The notes beneath the pieces were generated by a model, which ran no database searches, was not told the DNA's origin, and worked only from the letters and a program-made list of their open reading frames with translations. DNA of 64,000 nt from Streptomyces sp. CA-210063 (GTDB lineage Bacteria; Actinomycetota; Actinomycetes; Streptomycetales; Streptomycetaceae): the NCBI RefSeq assembly GCF_024612015.1, contig NZ_CP102512.1:8370001-8434000 (forward strand), in the 5' to 3' direction. Below, in pieces: positions 49,323 to 58,165 of the stretch (its first letter is position 1; each line of letters begins with the position of its first letter). Both the position numbers and the translations under genes were made by a program.

Positions 49323-50093
49323 TCAGGTCCCGGCCAGCGGCAACGTGGCGGCCACCAACTTCCCGTTGGCCGCCGCCTTGTCGAGCGCGTCCCGCAGCAG
49401 GTCCTCCCGAGGCTGGCGCCCGATCGATCCCACCGGCGCCGCGAACATCAGCACCTGCTGATGCTTGTTCGCGGCCGCCCGCCACGCGTCGGCGACCTGG
49501 AGCGCCTGGTGCGCCTGCCACCACGCGACCGGCGAACCGCCGGTGGTCCCCGGCTGCAGGATGGCGTGCAGCTGACCCATCGCGAGCAGGACGGACCAGC
49601 CGTGCAGCACGGGCGGGACGGAGTCGATCTGGGGGAGCGGCATGAAGCCCTGCTCGATGAGCAGCGGCAGGAAGTCGTCGCCCACGCCGGTCGTGCCCGG
49701 GCGCGCGATGGGGGCGGTCGGCTCCACCACCAGCGCCGGGTGCAACTCGCCGCTGAGCAGGATCAGTCCGCTGGTGACGCCGAGCACGGCCTGCTCGGGC
49801 GCGGCCTGGGCCGGGCTGTCCCCGGCGATGGAACGGGAGGCGCCCTGCAACTGCTCCTCGGTGACCTGGACGACCTGGGAGGGCAGACAGGTGGCGTGGG
49901 CGAAGGCGAGAACGGCCGTCTCGTCGCCGACGAAGAGGACGGTGCTGGTGCGCTCCTGCTCGGAGTCGCCGGGCGTACGGCACGACGTGCAGTCGTAGCC
50001 GCCGGGGGCGTTCTCTCCGGCGAGCAGCCGGTCGGCCTCTTCGTCGCCGATCTCGGCGCGTACCTCGTCGCTGACCTCGAGCATGCGCGGCAC
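49323..50093 (-). CDS. Hypothetical protein with N-terminal CxxC motif
   Basis: A 256-residue protein, probably cytoplasmic. The N-terminal third has EVRAEIGDEEADRLLAGE and YDCTSCRTPG, a single C-x2-C pair that could bind metal. The rest alternates strands and helices (SGLILLSGELHPALVVEP, DDFLPLLIEQGFMPLPQI, DLLRDALDKAAANGKLVAA). I recognise a Streptomyces family without a known role. The GTG with GAGGAG 6 bases upstream sets the start; the frame is open for another 53 codons but those look non-coding. Confidence 0.68.
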   Translation of the reverse strand: MPRMLEVSDEVRAEIGDEEADRLLAGENAPGGYDCTSCRTPGDSEQERTSTVLFVGDETAVLAFAHATCLPSQVVQVTEEQLQGASRSIAGDSPAQAAPEQAVLGVTSGLILLSGELHPALVVEPTAPIARPGTTGVGDDFLPLLIEQGFMPLPQIDSVPPVLHGWSVLLAMGQLHAILQPGTTGGSPVAWWQAHQALQVADAWRAAANKHQQVLMFAAPVGSIGRQPREDLLRDALDKAAANGKLVAATLPLAGT

Positions 50094-51261
<1,168 letters not shown>

Positions 51262-51290
51262 CCGCTCGCCTCCGCGCTTCGGGCACCGGC

Positions 51291-51320
51291 GTCCCACCCG
51301 GCACACCGACCGGGTGGGAC
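51291..51320. terminator. Terminator between the LysM protein gene and livF
   Basis: GTCCCACCCGG pairs perfectly with CCGGGTGGGAC across 8 bases, between convergent genes. It probably serves both. Confidence 0.78.
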
Positions 51321-51326
51321 CCGTGC

Positions 51327-51968
51327 TCACGGCATTTCGCTCGCCTCGCCGCCGAACGCTACTACCCCGCGCCGGAGTTCGTACACGAGGACGGCCGGGA
51401 CCCCACGCAACCCCGGCGGCAGGCGCTGTTCGGCGACGACCACACAGGCGTCGAGGCCGCTCAGCAGCTCGTACGTGCGGGCCGCGACCGGCGGTGACAT
51501 GCCCTGGGCGGGCTCGTCGACGAGGACGACACGCGCGCGGGCCGACAGGGCGCGGGAGAGGGCGAGCATGCGCTGTTCGCCGCCGGAGAGGGTGCCGGCA
51601 CGGCGGGGGAGCAGCGGTTCGAGCTGCGGATAGGCGTCCAGGGCGTACGAGATGTCCGGTGCGGCGAGTTCGAGGTTCTCCCGCACGGTGAGCGAGCCGA
51701 AGACGGCCCGCCGCTCGGGGACGAGGACGAGGCCTCGCCGGGCGCGCTCGTACGCGGGCACCCGGGTGACATCGGCCCCGTCCCACACCACGGCACCGCC
51801 GGAGAGCGGGACCGTGCCGGCGAGGGCCCGCAGCGCGGTCGTACGGCCGGAGCCGTTGCGGCCGAGGAGCACGGTCAGGCCGGGGCCCGGGGCGGCGAGG
51901 GTGAGGCCGTGCAGGGCCTCCAGGGGGCCGTAGCGGACGTGGGCGTGGCGGAGGGAGATGAGGGTCAT
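51327..51968 (-). CDS. LivF-type branched-chain amino-acid ABC transporter ATPase with variant Walker A
   Basis: A 213-residue ABC ATPase of the LivF group. Walker A is GRNGSGRTTALRAL, where the catalytic Lys is replaced by Arg. The signature LSGGEQRMLALSRAL and Walker B VVLVDEPAQGM are intact. The usual LivF ...VEQN segment is VVVAEQRLP. Its start overlaps the stop of the fused LivH-LivM-LivG gene (ATGA), so it is the last gene of that operon. The Lys-to-Arg change would strongly lower ATP hydrolysis at its own site, while its normal signature can complete the site of the LivG domain. Confidence 0.9.
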   Translation of the reverse strand: MTLISLRHAHVRYGPLEALHGLTLAAPGPGLTVLLGRNGSGRTTALRALAGTVPLSGGAVVWDGADVTRVPAYERARRGLVLVPERRAVFGSLTVRENLELAAPDISYALDAYPQLEPLLPRRAGTLSGGEQRMLALSRALSARARVVLVDEPAQGMSPPVAARTYELLSGLDACVVVAEQRLPPGLRGVPAVLVYELRRGVVAFGGEASEMP

Positions 51969-54900
51969 CGTTCGACCGCCGGGTCAAGGGGGTCGAGTGA
52001 GCGCAGGACGTGGTCGGCGGGGCCGGAGGTGACGATCCGGCCCGCCGCCATGACGTGCACGACGTCCGCGAGGTCCGCGACGAGGTCGAGGTCGTGCTCG
52101 ACGACCAGCAGGGCCGTGCCGTCGTCCGCGAGGGCGCGGAGCACGCGGGTGAGGGCGGCCACCTCGCCTGTGTCGAGCCCGGCGGCGGGCTCGTCGAGCA
52201 GCAGCACCCGGGGGCTTCCGGCGAGTGCCCGCGCCAACTCGACCCGCCGTAGCGTCCCGGTCGGCAGCCCGGCGGCCGGCGACATCCGCACCGGCCCGTC
52301 AAGGCCGAACAGCCGCAACGCCCGCTCCACGGCCCCGGGATCGGCGACCCGCCCCTGTTCAGCGCCCACCCGAACATTTTCGGCCACGGTCAATGACGGG
52401 AAAACGGCCAGCTGTTGAAAGGTCCGAGCGATACCGAGCCGGGTGCGGGCATGCGCGGGCAGCCGCGTGATGTCCCGCCCACCGAAGCTCACTCTCCCCT
52501 GCACGGGCCGCAGTGTTCCGGCGAGGCAGTGGAACAGGGTGCTCTTCCCGGCCCCGTTGGGACCCACGACCGCGCTGACCCGGCCGGGCAGGACATCGAG
52601 GTCCACGCCGTCGAGAGCGGTGAACTCGCCGTAGCGGACGTGGAGATGGCGGGCTCGGAGGGAGGGGGTGGGAGGAGGGGTGGGGTGCGGGGTGTGCGTG
52701 GCGCCGTCGACCGGGGCGGGCCCGGCGACCGGCCCCGGCCGAGGAGGGTGGTTGGGGCCGGCTGGGGGGACGTGCCCGGAGGCGGGTCGGGGAGGGTGGT
52801 TCGGGCTGACCGGGGGGCCGTGCCCGGTGCGGGTGTCGGGGTGCCGGGCGGACAGCTGATCCGGCGTGTGATCCGGCTTGCCGGACTGCTCCCCGCCCCG
52901 CTGCATGGGCTCCGCCCCGCTTGGCCGCCTGTCGCCAGGCGTTGCCTCGCCCGGCGTCGCTCGGTACGGGGTTGCTCCGTCCGGTGTCGCTCGGCTCGGT
53001 GTGCCCTCGTCCGGTGTCGCTCGGTACGGGGTTGCTTCGTCCGGTGTCGCTCGGCTCGGTGTGCCCTCGTCCGGTGTCGCTCGGCTCGGGGTCGCTTCGC
53101 CCGGTGTCGTCTCGCTTTGGGGTGCTCCGCCCGGTGTCCCCTCGCCCTGCCTCGCTCCGTCCTGCGTCGCTCCGTCCTGCGTCGCTCCGTCCTGCGTCGC
53201 TCCGTCCTGCGTCGCTCCGTCCTGCGTCGCTCCCTCCTGCGGCGCTCCGCCCGGTGTTCCCTCGTTCGGCATTCCCTCGGTCGGTGTCCCCTCGCCCCGC
53301 GGCGAGAGCCCGGACCCGGTCGGGGTCCGCCGTCGACCGGGGCCGCCTCGTCTTCGGCCGGTGTCCGTGGTGTCGGCGGCATGAGTGCCGCTGTTCGCGG
53401 ACCCGCCTTCGGTGGGTTCTCGGCCGTTGGACCGGCCATCCATGTCCTGTCCTGCCCCTTCCGCGCTCCCTGCTCGTGCCCAGCCGTCCGCCGCGGCGAC
53501 CGCCGGTGCCGTGGCGTCGCCGGCGTCCTGCCCCGCCTTTGCGGCGCGTCCGTCCGCTGCCGAGGCCCCCGCCGTTGCCGTCGCCCCAGCCAACGCGGTC
53601 GGACGCTGTCGAGCCGCCCCGGCCCGGGCGCCTGCCCGTACCCGCTCGCGGACTCGTACTCCCACCGGCGTCAGCCGGGCCCGCTGCCCTGCTGCCGGCT
53701 CGGTCCCGCGCACGGCACCCGGCCGCAGGCGTAGGACCCCCGCGCGCACCGCCTCGTAGGGCCCGCCGGGGAAGCGGCCCACCAGCACCGCCAGGACGCC
53801 GATCACCGCGGCCGCCACGCCACCCTTCGTGCCCGCGTCCAGCCCGACCAGGAGGGCGGCCGCCGCGAGGGCGCCGAGGGTGCTGTCGGCGCCCAGGACG
53901 ACGATCGCGGCGAACCAGAGGAGGCCGCGGACGGGGTCGTAGGCGGCGGGGTCGAAGGCGCGGACGCCCATGGCGAGCAGGCCGCCGCCGAGGGCGGCGA
54001 GGGCGGCGCCGGCCACGAAGGCCGTGAGTTTCAACGACGGCACGCGTACCCCCGCCGCCGACGCCCCCGCCTCGTGGTCCCGCATGGCGGCGAGGGCACG
54101 GCCCGTACGGCCTCGGCGCAGGGCGCGGGTGACCAGCAGGGCCAGCGCCAGCAACCCCAACTCCAGGACGTAGTACGCGCGGTCGCCCTCGAAGCCCGCA
54201 GGTCGGGTGAGCGTGAGGCCCGACGTCGCGTACGGCTGGGCGAAGACGAAGCGGCTCACTCCGACGCCCACCGCGAACGTCGCCAGGGCCAGGGCCAGGC
54301 CGCGGCGGCTGATGGCGGGCCAGCCGGTCAGCAGGCCGAGGGGGGCCACCAGGAGTACGGCCACCAGCAGGGAGGTCAGTTCGGGGAGCACGGTGAAGTA
54401 GGGGAAGCGGCCGGCCGACAGCAGCGCCGTGAAGAGCGCGCCCAGGCCCGCGTACGCCGCCTGGCCGAGGGAGATCTGGCCGCCCCGGCCCGTCACCACC
54501 ACCAGGGAGAGCAGGATCACGCCCAGCGCGGGCACCTGGACGGACGTGTGCAGGTCCCGGCCCGCGAAGCCCAACGGGATCAGGAACAGCAGGACCGCCA
54601 CGATCCAGACCCCGGCGGGTGTCTCCACCCGCGCGGTCGCCGTACGGGGCAGGGCGTCGCGCGTGCCGACGCCGGGCAGGACCAGGGCCGCGACCAGGAG
54701 GGCCACGACGAAGAGGTTGGCGCCCACCGCCTGGAGCAACGGCTCCGCCCAGCCCGACGGGTGGAGCCGGGTCAGCTGGCTCTGGGCGATCCCGATGCCC
54801 AGCGCCACCACCACGGCCACCGGCAGGCTGCGCATCCGGGCGGCGACCGCCACGGCGACCACCTCCATCACCAGGAGCGGCAGGCCGTACGGGTCGAGGC

Positions 54901-55513
54901 GTACGTACGGGGCCAGCAGGACGCCCGTCAGGCCCGCCGTGAAGGAGCCGAACGCCCAGCCCGCGGCGGCCACCCGGTCGGCGTCGATGCCGCCCAGGAC
55001 GGCGAGAGAACGGTCGTCCACGACGGCGCGGAGCTCCCGGCCGAAGCGGGTCCAGCGCGTCGCCGCACCCACGGCCGCGGCGACCGCCACGGCCACCGCC
55101 AGCGGGACCCACGGGTCGGCCGACACCACCGTCGGAGCGTCGGCCCGTGCCCCCTGTCCCCACAGCAGCGCGGCCCCGCCGACGAGCAGGACGAAGACGC
55201 CGATGGAGGCCACGAGGGTCTGCGCGGGGTCGCCGCCGAGGACGGCGAGCGGGCGGAAGACGAAACGTTCCAGGGCCAGGCCGAGGGCGGGGGCCACGAC
55301 CAGCAGGGTCACCGAGGCGCCGAGCCACAGGGGCCGGCCCCACTCCACGGTGAACTGGCGCAGCAGATACGCGCACACCATCGCGATCGCCCCGTGCGCG
55401 AAGTTCAGCACGCCGGTGGCCCGGTATGTCACGATCAGGCCGATTCCGGTGAGGGCCGCCGCGCTGCCCACCGAGAGCCCGGCCAGCGTGAGGTCGTACG
55501 TCAGCGACGCCAT
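51965..55513 (-). CDS. LivH-LivM-LivG fusion: two permeases and one ATPase joined by a repeat linker
   Basis: An uninterrupted 1182-residue chain. Residues about 1-300 are a LivH permease (GLIVTYRATGVLNFAHGAIA); about 305-584 are a LivM permease (TGRGGQISLGQAAYAGLGAL, HEAGASAAGVRVPSLKL). Residues about 585-948 are a low-complexity linker rich in Thr, Pro, Gly, Asp and Arg with ATQDG x5 and TPDEGTPSRATPDEATPYRA repeats. Residues about 949-1182 are a LivG ATPase with Walker A GPNGAGKSTL, Walker B VLLLDEPAAGLD and H-loop VVEHDLDLV; its signature region reads LPTGTLRRVELARAL, a weak match to LSGGQ. The family normally has three separate proteins. Transport of branched-chain amino acids is the family role; the true substrate is unknown. 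Confidence 0.88.
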   Translation of the reverse strand: MASLTYDLTLAGLSVGSAAALTGIGLIVTYRATGVLNFAHGAIAMVCAYLLRQFTVEWGRPLWLGASVTLLVVAPALGLALERFVFRPLAVLGGDPAQTLVASIGVFVLLVGGAALLWGQGARADAPTVVSADPWVPLAVAVAVAAAVGAATRWTRFGRELRAVVDDRSLAVLGGIDADRVAAAGWAFGSFTAGLTGVLLAPYVRLDPYGLPLLVMEVVAVAVAARMRSLPVAVVVALGIGIAQSQLTRLHPSGWAEPLLQAVGANLFVVALLVAALVLPGVGTRDALPRTATARVETPAGVWIVAVLLFLIPLGFAGRDLHTSVQVPALGVILLSLVVVTGRGGQISLGQAAYAGLGALFTALLSAGRFPYFTVLPELTSLLVAVLLVAPLGLLTGWPAISRRGLALALATFAVGVGVSRFVFAQPYATSGLTLTRPAGFEGDRAYYVLELGLLALALLVTRALRRGRTGRALAAMRDHEAGASAAGVRVPSLKLTAFVAGAALAALGGGLLAMGVRAFDPAAYDPVRGLLWFAAIVVLGADSTLGALAAAALLVGLDAGTKGGVAAAVIGVLAVLVGRFPGGPYEAVRAGVLRLRPGAVRGTEPAAGQRARLTPVGVRVRERVRAGARAGAARQRPTALAGATATAGASAADGRAAKAGQDAGDATAPAVAAADGWARAGSAEGAGQDMDGRSNGREPTEGGSANSGTHAADTTDTGRRRGGPGRRRTPTGSGLSPRGEGTPTEGMPNEGTPGGAPQEGATQDGATQDGATQDGATQDGATQDGARQGEGTPGGAPQSETTPGEATPSRATPDEGTPSRATPDEATPYRATPDEGTPSRATPDGATPYRATPGEATPGDRRPSGAEPMQRGGEQSGKPDHTPDQLSARHPDTRTGHGPPVSPNHPPRPASGHVPPAGPNHPPRPGPVAGPAPVDGATHTPHPTPPPTPSLRARHLHVRYGEFTALDGVDLDVLPGRVSAVVGPNGAGKSTLFHCLAGTLRPVQGRVSFGGRDITRLPAHARTRLGIARTFQQLAVFPSLTVAENVRVGAEQGRVADPGAVERALRLFGLDGPVRMSPAAGLPTGTLRRVELARALAGSPRVLLLDEPAAGLDTGEVAALTRVLRALADDGTALLVVEHDLDLVADLADVVHVMAAGRIVTSGPADHVLRSLDPLDPAVER
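52951..53100 (-). repeat. 30-bp tandem repeats x5 in the LivHMG linker
   Basis: Units start at 52951, 52981, 53011, 53041 and 53071. Copies 2 and 4 are identical, and copies 1 and 3 are near-identical, giving a 60-bp higher-order repeat. They encode TPDEGTPSRA/TPDEATPYRA alternation. Confidence 0.9.
53146..53250 (-). repeat. 15-bp tandem repeats x7 in the LivHMG linker
   Basis: Seven CCTGCGTCGCTCCGT-type units, the central four (53161-53220) identical. They encode the ATQDG pentapeptide array. The unit is a multiple of three, so copy number can vary without frameshift. Confidence 0.92.
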
Positions 55514-56013
55514 CAGCCCTCCGCGGGCTCGGCCGAGTCGCTCGCCGAGGGCGCTTCGCAGATCGGGCACGGCCGCAGTTCGCCGCCGGCCAGCACCCGG
55601 GAGTCCACCGGCACCGCTTCCGCCTTGCCGGACACCAGGGGGCAGTCCGCGCGGTGCCAGAGGGTGCCGCCGGGCACCATCAGCAGCTTGCCGCTGGTGG
55701 CGAGGGGCGCGGCCGCCGCCCGCCCGGACTCGTCGGAGGCGTCGGCCGGCTCGGCGGTGACCAGGAGGCCGTAGAGCTCCTCGACACGCGTGGCCGCCAG
55801 GGCGTTCCGGCCGTGGGCGAGGAGGACCGTGCCCGCGATGATCAGCGCGGCGCCGGGGACCGTGCAGGAGGCCAGATAGGGGAGCTGGCGTTCGGCGAAG
55901 CGCTCGCCGGAGATGCCGTACCAGCCGACGACGCACAGCACCGCACCACCGGCGAGCGCGGCCCAGCCGGCCCAGAGGACGGGGTTCACGGTCCGCAGTC
56001 GGGCTGTCCGCAT
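55513..56013 (-). CDS. Two-helix membrane protein with C-terminal Cys motif, first gene of the liv operon
   Basis: A 166-residue protein. Two hydrophobic helices (PVLWAGWAALAGGAVLCVVG and ASCTVPGAALIIAGTVLLAH) are separated by a short loop. The C-terminal soluble part has WHRADCPLVSGK and, about 25 residues on, LRPCPICEAP; the Cys and His spacing resembles a small metal-binding domain like that in Ada-type or calcium-channel-like modules. The ATG has GGAG upstream. Its stop overlaps the fusion gene start (TGATG), so it is coupled with the transporter. Its role is unknown; a transporter accessory is possible. Confidence 0.7.
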   Translation of the reverse strand: MRTARLRTVNPVLWAGWAALAGGAVLCVVGWYGISGERFAERQLPYLASCTVPGAALIIAGTVLLAHGRNALAATRVEELYGLLVTAEPADASDESGRAAAAPLATSGKLLMVPGGTLWHRADCPLVSGKAEAVPVDSRVLAGGELRPCPICEAPSASDSAEPAEG

Positions 56014-56135
56014 CGGGGCTCCCACACGTCGTGTGTCTGTCCATTGCAGCCGATGGCTTGCACTATGCCTTCTGCAACCTGACCCTGAAAGCACCGGGCG
56101 CCTACCGCCCGGACCGACACCCGGTGGTGAGCCAG

Positions 56136-56723
56136 ATGGTTCTCGGGAGCGACCTCAGGCGGGCGAACGGACGGCGGGGCCGCGGCCCACGGACGGCGGG
56201 ACGGGGTACGGCCCTGGCCGCGGCCCTGGCCCTCCTCCTCGCCCCGGCCCTCGCGGCGTGCGGCGACGACAGCGGTGGCGACGGCGACACGACGCCGCCC
56301 ACCCCGTCGGTGGAACGGACGACCAGCGAGCCGGCCGAGGAGAGCACCAGCGCGAGCGGTCCCGCGGACACGGCGGCGGCCGAGAAGGAGATCAAGGAGA
56401 ACTGGAAGAAGTTCTTCGATCCGAAGACCTCCACCGAGGAGAAGCAGGCGGTCCTGGAGAACGGCGAGGAGATGGGCCCGGTGCTGACCGCGTTCAGCGG
56501 TGACGAGCGCGGCGGACAGGTCGAGGCCGAGGTCCAGAAGGTCGCCTTCACCTCGGCGACCGACGCCGATGTGACCTACACCCTGCTCCTGGAGGGCGCC
56601 ACGGCCCTGCCGGACGCGGCCGGGACGGCCGTCGAGCAGGACGGCACCTGGAAGGTCTCCGTCAAGACACTCTGCGGGCTGGTCGCGCTGAGCGGCAATG
56701 CGACACCGGGCCCGGGCTGCTGA
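56136..56723 (+). CDS. Secreted lipoprotein, unknown function, paired with the binding protein
   Basis: A 195-residue lipoprotein. After a basic N-terminus, the hydrophobic stretch ALAAALALLLAPALAAC ends in a lipobox Cys. A Thr/Pro/Glu-rich linker follows, then a domain (about 90-195) starting EKEIKENWKKFFDPKTSTEE with two lone Cys near the C-terminus. It has the look of the NTF2-like low-molecular-weight T-cell-antigen family of actinobacteria, which is a tentative call. ATG 56136 has GGTGG upstream; GTG 56127 is an alternative. It overlaps the next gene by 26 bases. Confidence 0.75.
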   Translation: MVLGSDLRRANGRRGRGPRTAGRGTALAAALALLLAPALAACGDDSGGDGDTTPPTPSVERTTSEPAEESTSASGPADTAAAEKEIKENWKKFFDPKTSTEEKQAVLENGEEMGPVLTAFSGDERGGQVEAEVQKVAFTSATDADVTYTLLLEGATALPDAAGTAVEQDGTWKVSVKTLCGLVALSGNATPGPGC

Positions 56724-57993
56724 GTCCGCCGCCGTAGGCCTGCTGCTTCTGTTGGCCACGGCCTGCGGCAGCCGGCTCCCGGAGAGCGACTTCGAGCGCC
56801 GGGACGCCACCACCGCAGCCCCGCAGAGCGTGGAGCCCCTGCGCGTCGGCATCATCACCAGCGTCACCAGCCCGGTCGGCGGCGCCGCGTTCACCGGGCC
56901 GCGCGACGGGGCGAAGGCCTACTTCGCCGCCCTCAACGCGCGCGGCGGCATCGACGGCCGCCGGGTCGAGGTGCGGGAGTGCGACGACGGGGGCAGCGGC
57001 GTCGGCAACAACGAGTGCGTGCACCAACTCGTCGAGGAGGACGGCGTGGTGGCCCTCGTCGCCACCACCGCCCTCGACTACGCGGGCGCCTCCCGCGTCG
57101 CCCACGCGCGCGTGCCCGACATCGGCGGCCAGCCCATCGGCCCGGCGTACGACACCTATCCGCACCTGTACAGCGTCTACGGCAGCCTCGCGCCCCGGAA
57201 CGGCACGACCGGCTGGGACGGGAAGCAGTACGGCGGCACCGAGGTCTACCGCTACTTCAAGCGCGAGCACGGCGCCCGCACCGCCGCCGTGGTCTCGTAC
57301 AACCAGTCCGCGTCGGCCGCGTACGCGCGGCTGGTCGTCCAGGGGCTGAAGGCCGAGGGCTACGAGGTGGTCACCGAGCAGGTCGACTTCGCGCTGCCCA
57401 ACTTCCGCGCGGCCGCCGCCGACATCAAGGAGCAGGGCGCCGACCTGGTCTTCGACGCCATCGACAGCCACGGCAACGCCCGGCTCTGCCAGGCGATGGA
57501 CGAGGTCGGCGCCGAGGTCACCGCCAAGGTCACCAACGTGCAGAACTGGACCTCCACCGTCGCCGAGGACTACAAGGACGCCCCGCGCTGCCGCAACGCC
57601 CTGTGGGCCACCGGGTCGAGCCGCAACCACGAGGACGACGGCGACGAGGCCGTACGGGAGTTCCGGGACGCGACGAAGGGTCTGAACACGCACTCCCAGT
57701 GGCAGTTGGAGGGCTGGGCGGCCGCGATGTGGTTCACGGACGCGGCGCGAGCGTGTGCCGGGAGCCAGGACGGTGTCACGCGCGCGTGCGTCGACCGGTT
57801 CATGAACCGCGACGAGCCCTACAGCGCCGACGGGCTGCTTCTCCCCGTCCGCTTCGAGCGGCTCGCCGAGCCCCCGAAGACCCGCAGGACCTGCGTGTCG
57901 GTGGCCCGCTGGCAGGACGGGAAGGGGTGGGTGAGCCAGGGGGACATGAACGACAACTGCTTCGACGTACCGCAGCTGCCCTACCGGCCCTGA
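56698..57993 (+). CDS. LivK/LivJ-type substrate-binding lipoprotein of the ABC transporter
   Basis: A 431-residue solute-binding protein. The signal peptide ends at a lipobox LLLLLATAC, so it is lipid-anchored outside. The mature part has the two-lobed type 1 periplasmic-binding fold: PLRVGIITSVTSPVGGAAFT, KAYFAALNARGGIDGRRVEV, and GVVALVATTALDYAGAS. This is the family that delivers branched-chain amino acids, amides or urea to LivHMGF systems. It is divergent from the liv operon and is its natural binding protein. Four or more Cys in the C-terminal third may form disulfides. Confidence 0.9.
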   Translation: MRHRARAAESAAVGLLLLLATACGSRLPESDFERRDATTAAPQSVEPLRVGIITSVTSPVGGAAFTGPRDGAKAYFAALNARGGIDGRRVEVRECDDGGSGVGNNECVHQLVEEDGVVALVATTALDYAGASRVAHARVPDIGGQPIGPAYDTYPHLYSVYGSLAPRNGTTGWDGKQYGGTEVYRYFKREHGARTAAVVSYNQSASAAYARLVVQGLKAEGYEVVTEQVDFALPNFRAAAADIKEQGADLVFDAIDSHGNARLCQAMDEVGAEVTAKVTNVQNWTSTVAEDYKDAPRCRNALWATGSSRNHEDDGDEAVREFRDATKGLNTHSQWQLEGWAAAMWFTDAARACAGSQDGVTRACVDRFMNRDEPYSADGLLLPVRFERLAEPPKTRRTCVSVARWQDGKGWVSQGDMNDNCFDVPQLPYRP

Positions 57994-58165
57994 TGCACGT
58001 CGAAGCGAACAGGTTCCCTCATCCGGCTATCGATCAGGCAACTGTTGCAGAACGAGTTGATGATGACGTCCAACCATTCCCAGGGAACCCGGGTCTCACC
58101 GTATGGCGGTGGACCAGAACCGCGACTGATGGATGACCGGGGAAAACAGGGGGTTCGGGGGACGC

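Noticed and set aside
51965..55513. A frameshift or mis-assembly joining separate liv genes
   Set aside because: The frame stays open with normal codon usage through all domains, and the linker repeats are in-frame. It cannot be excluded without reads but nothing in the sequence suggests it.
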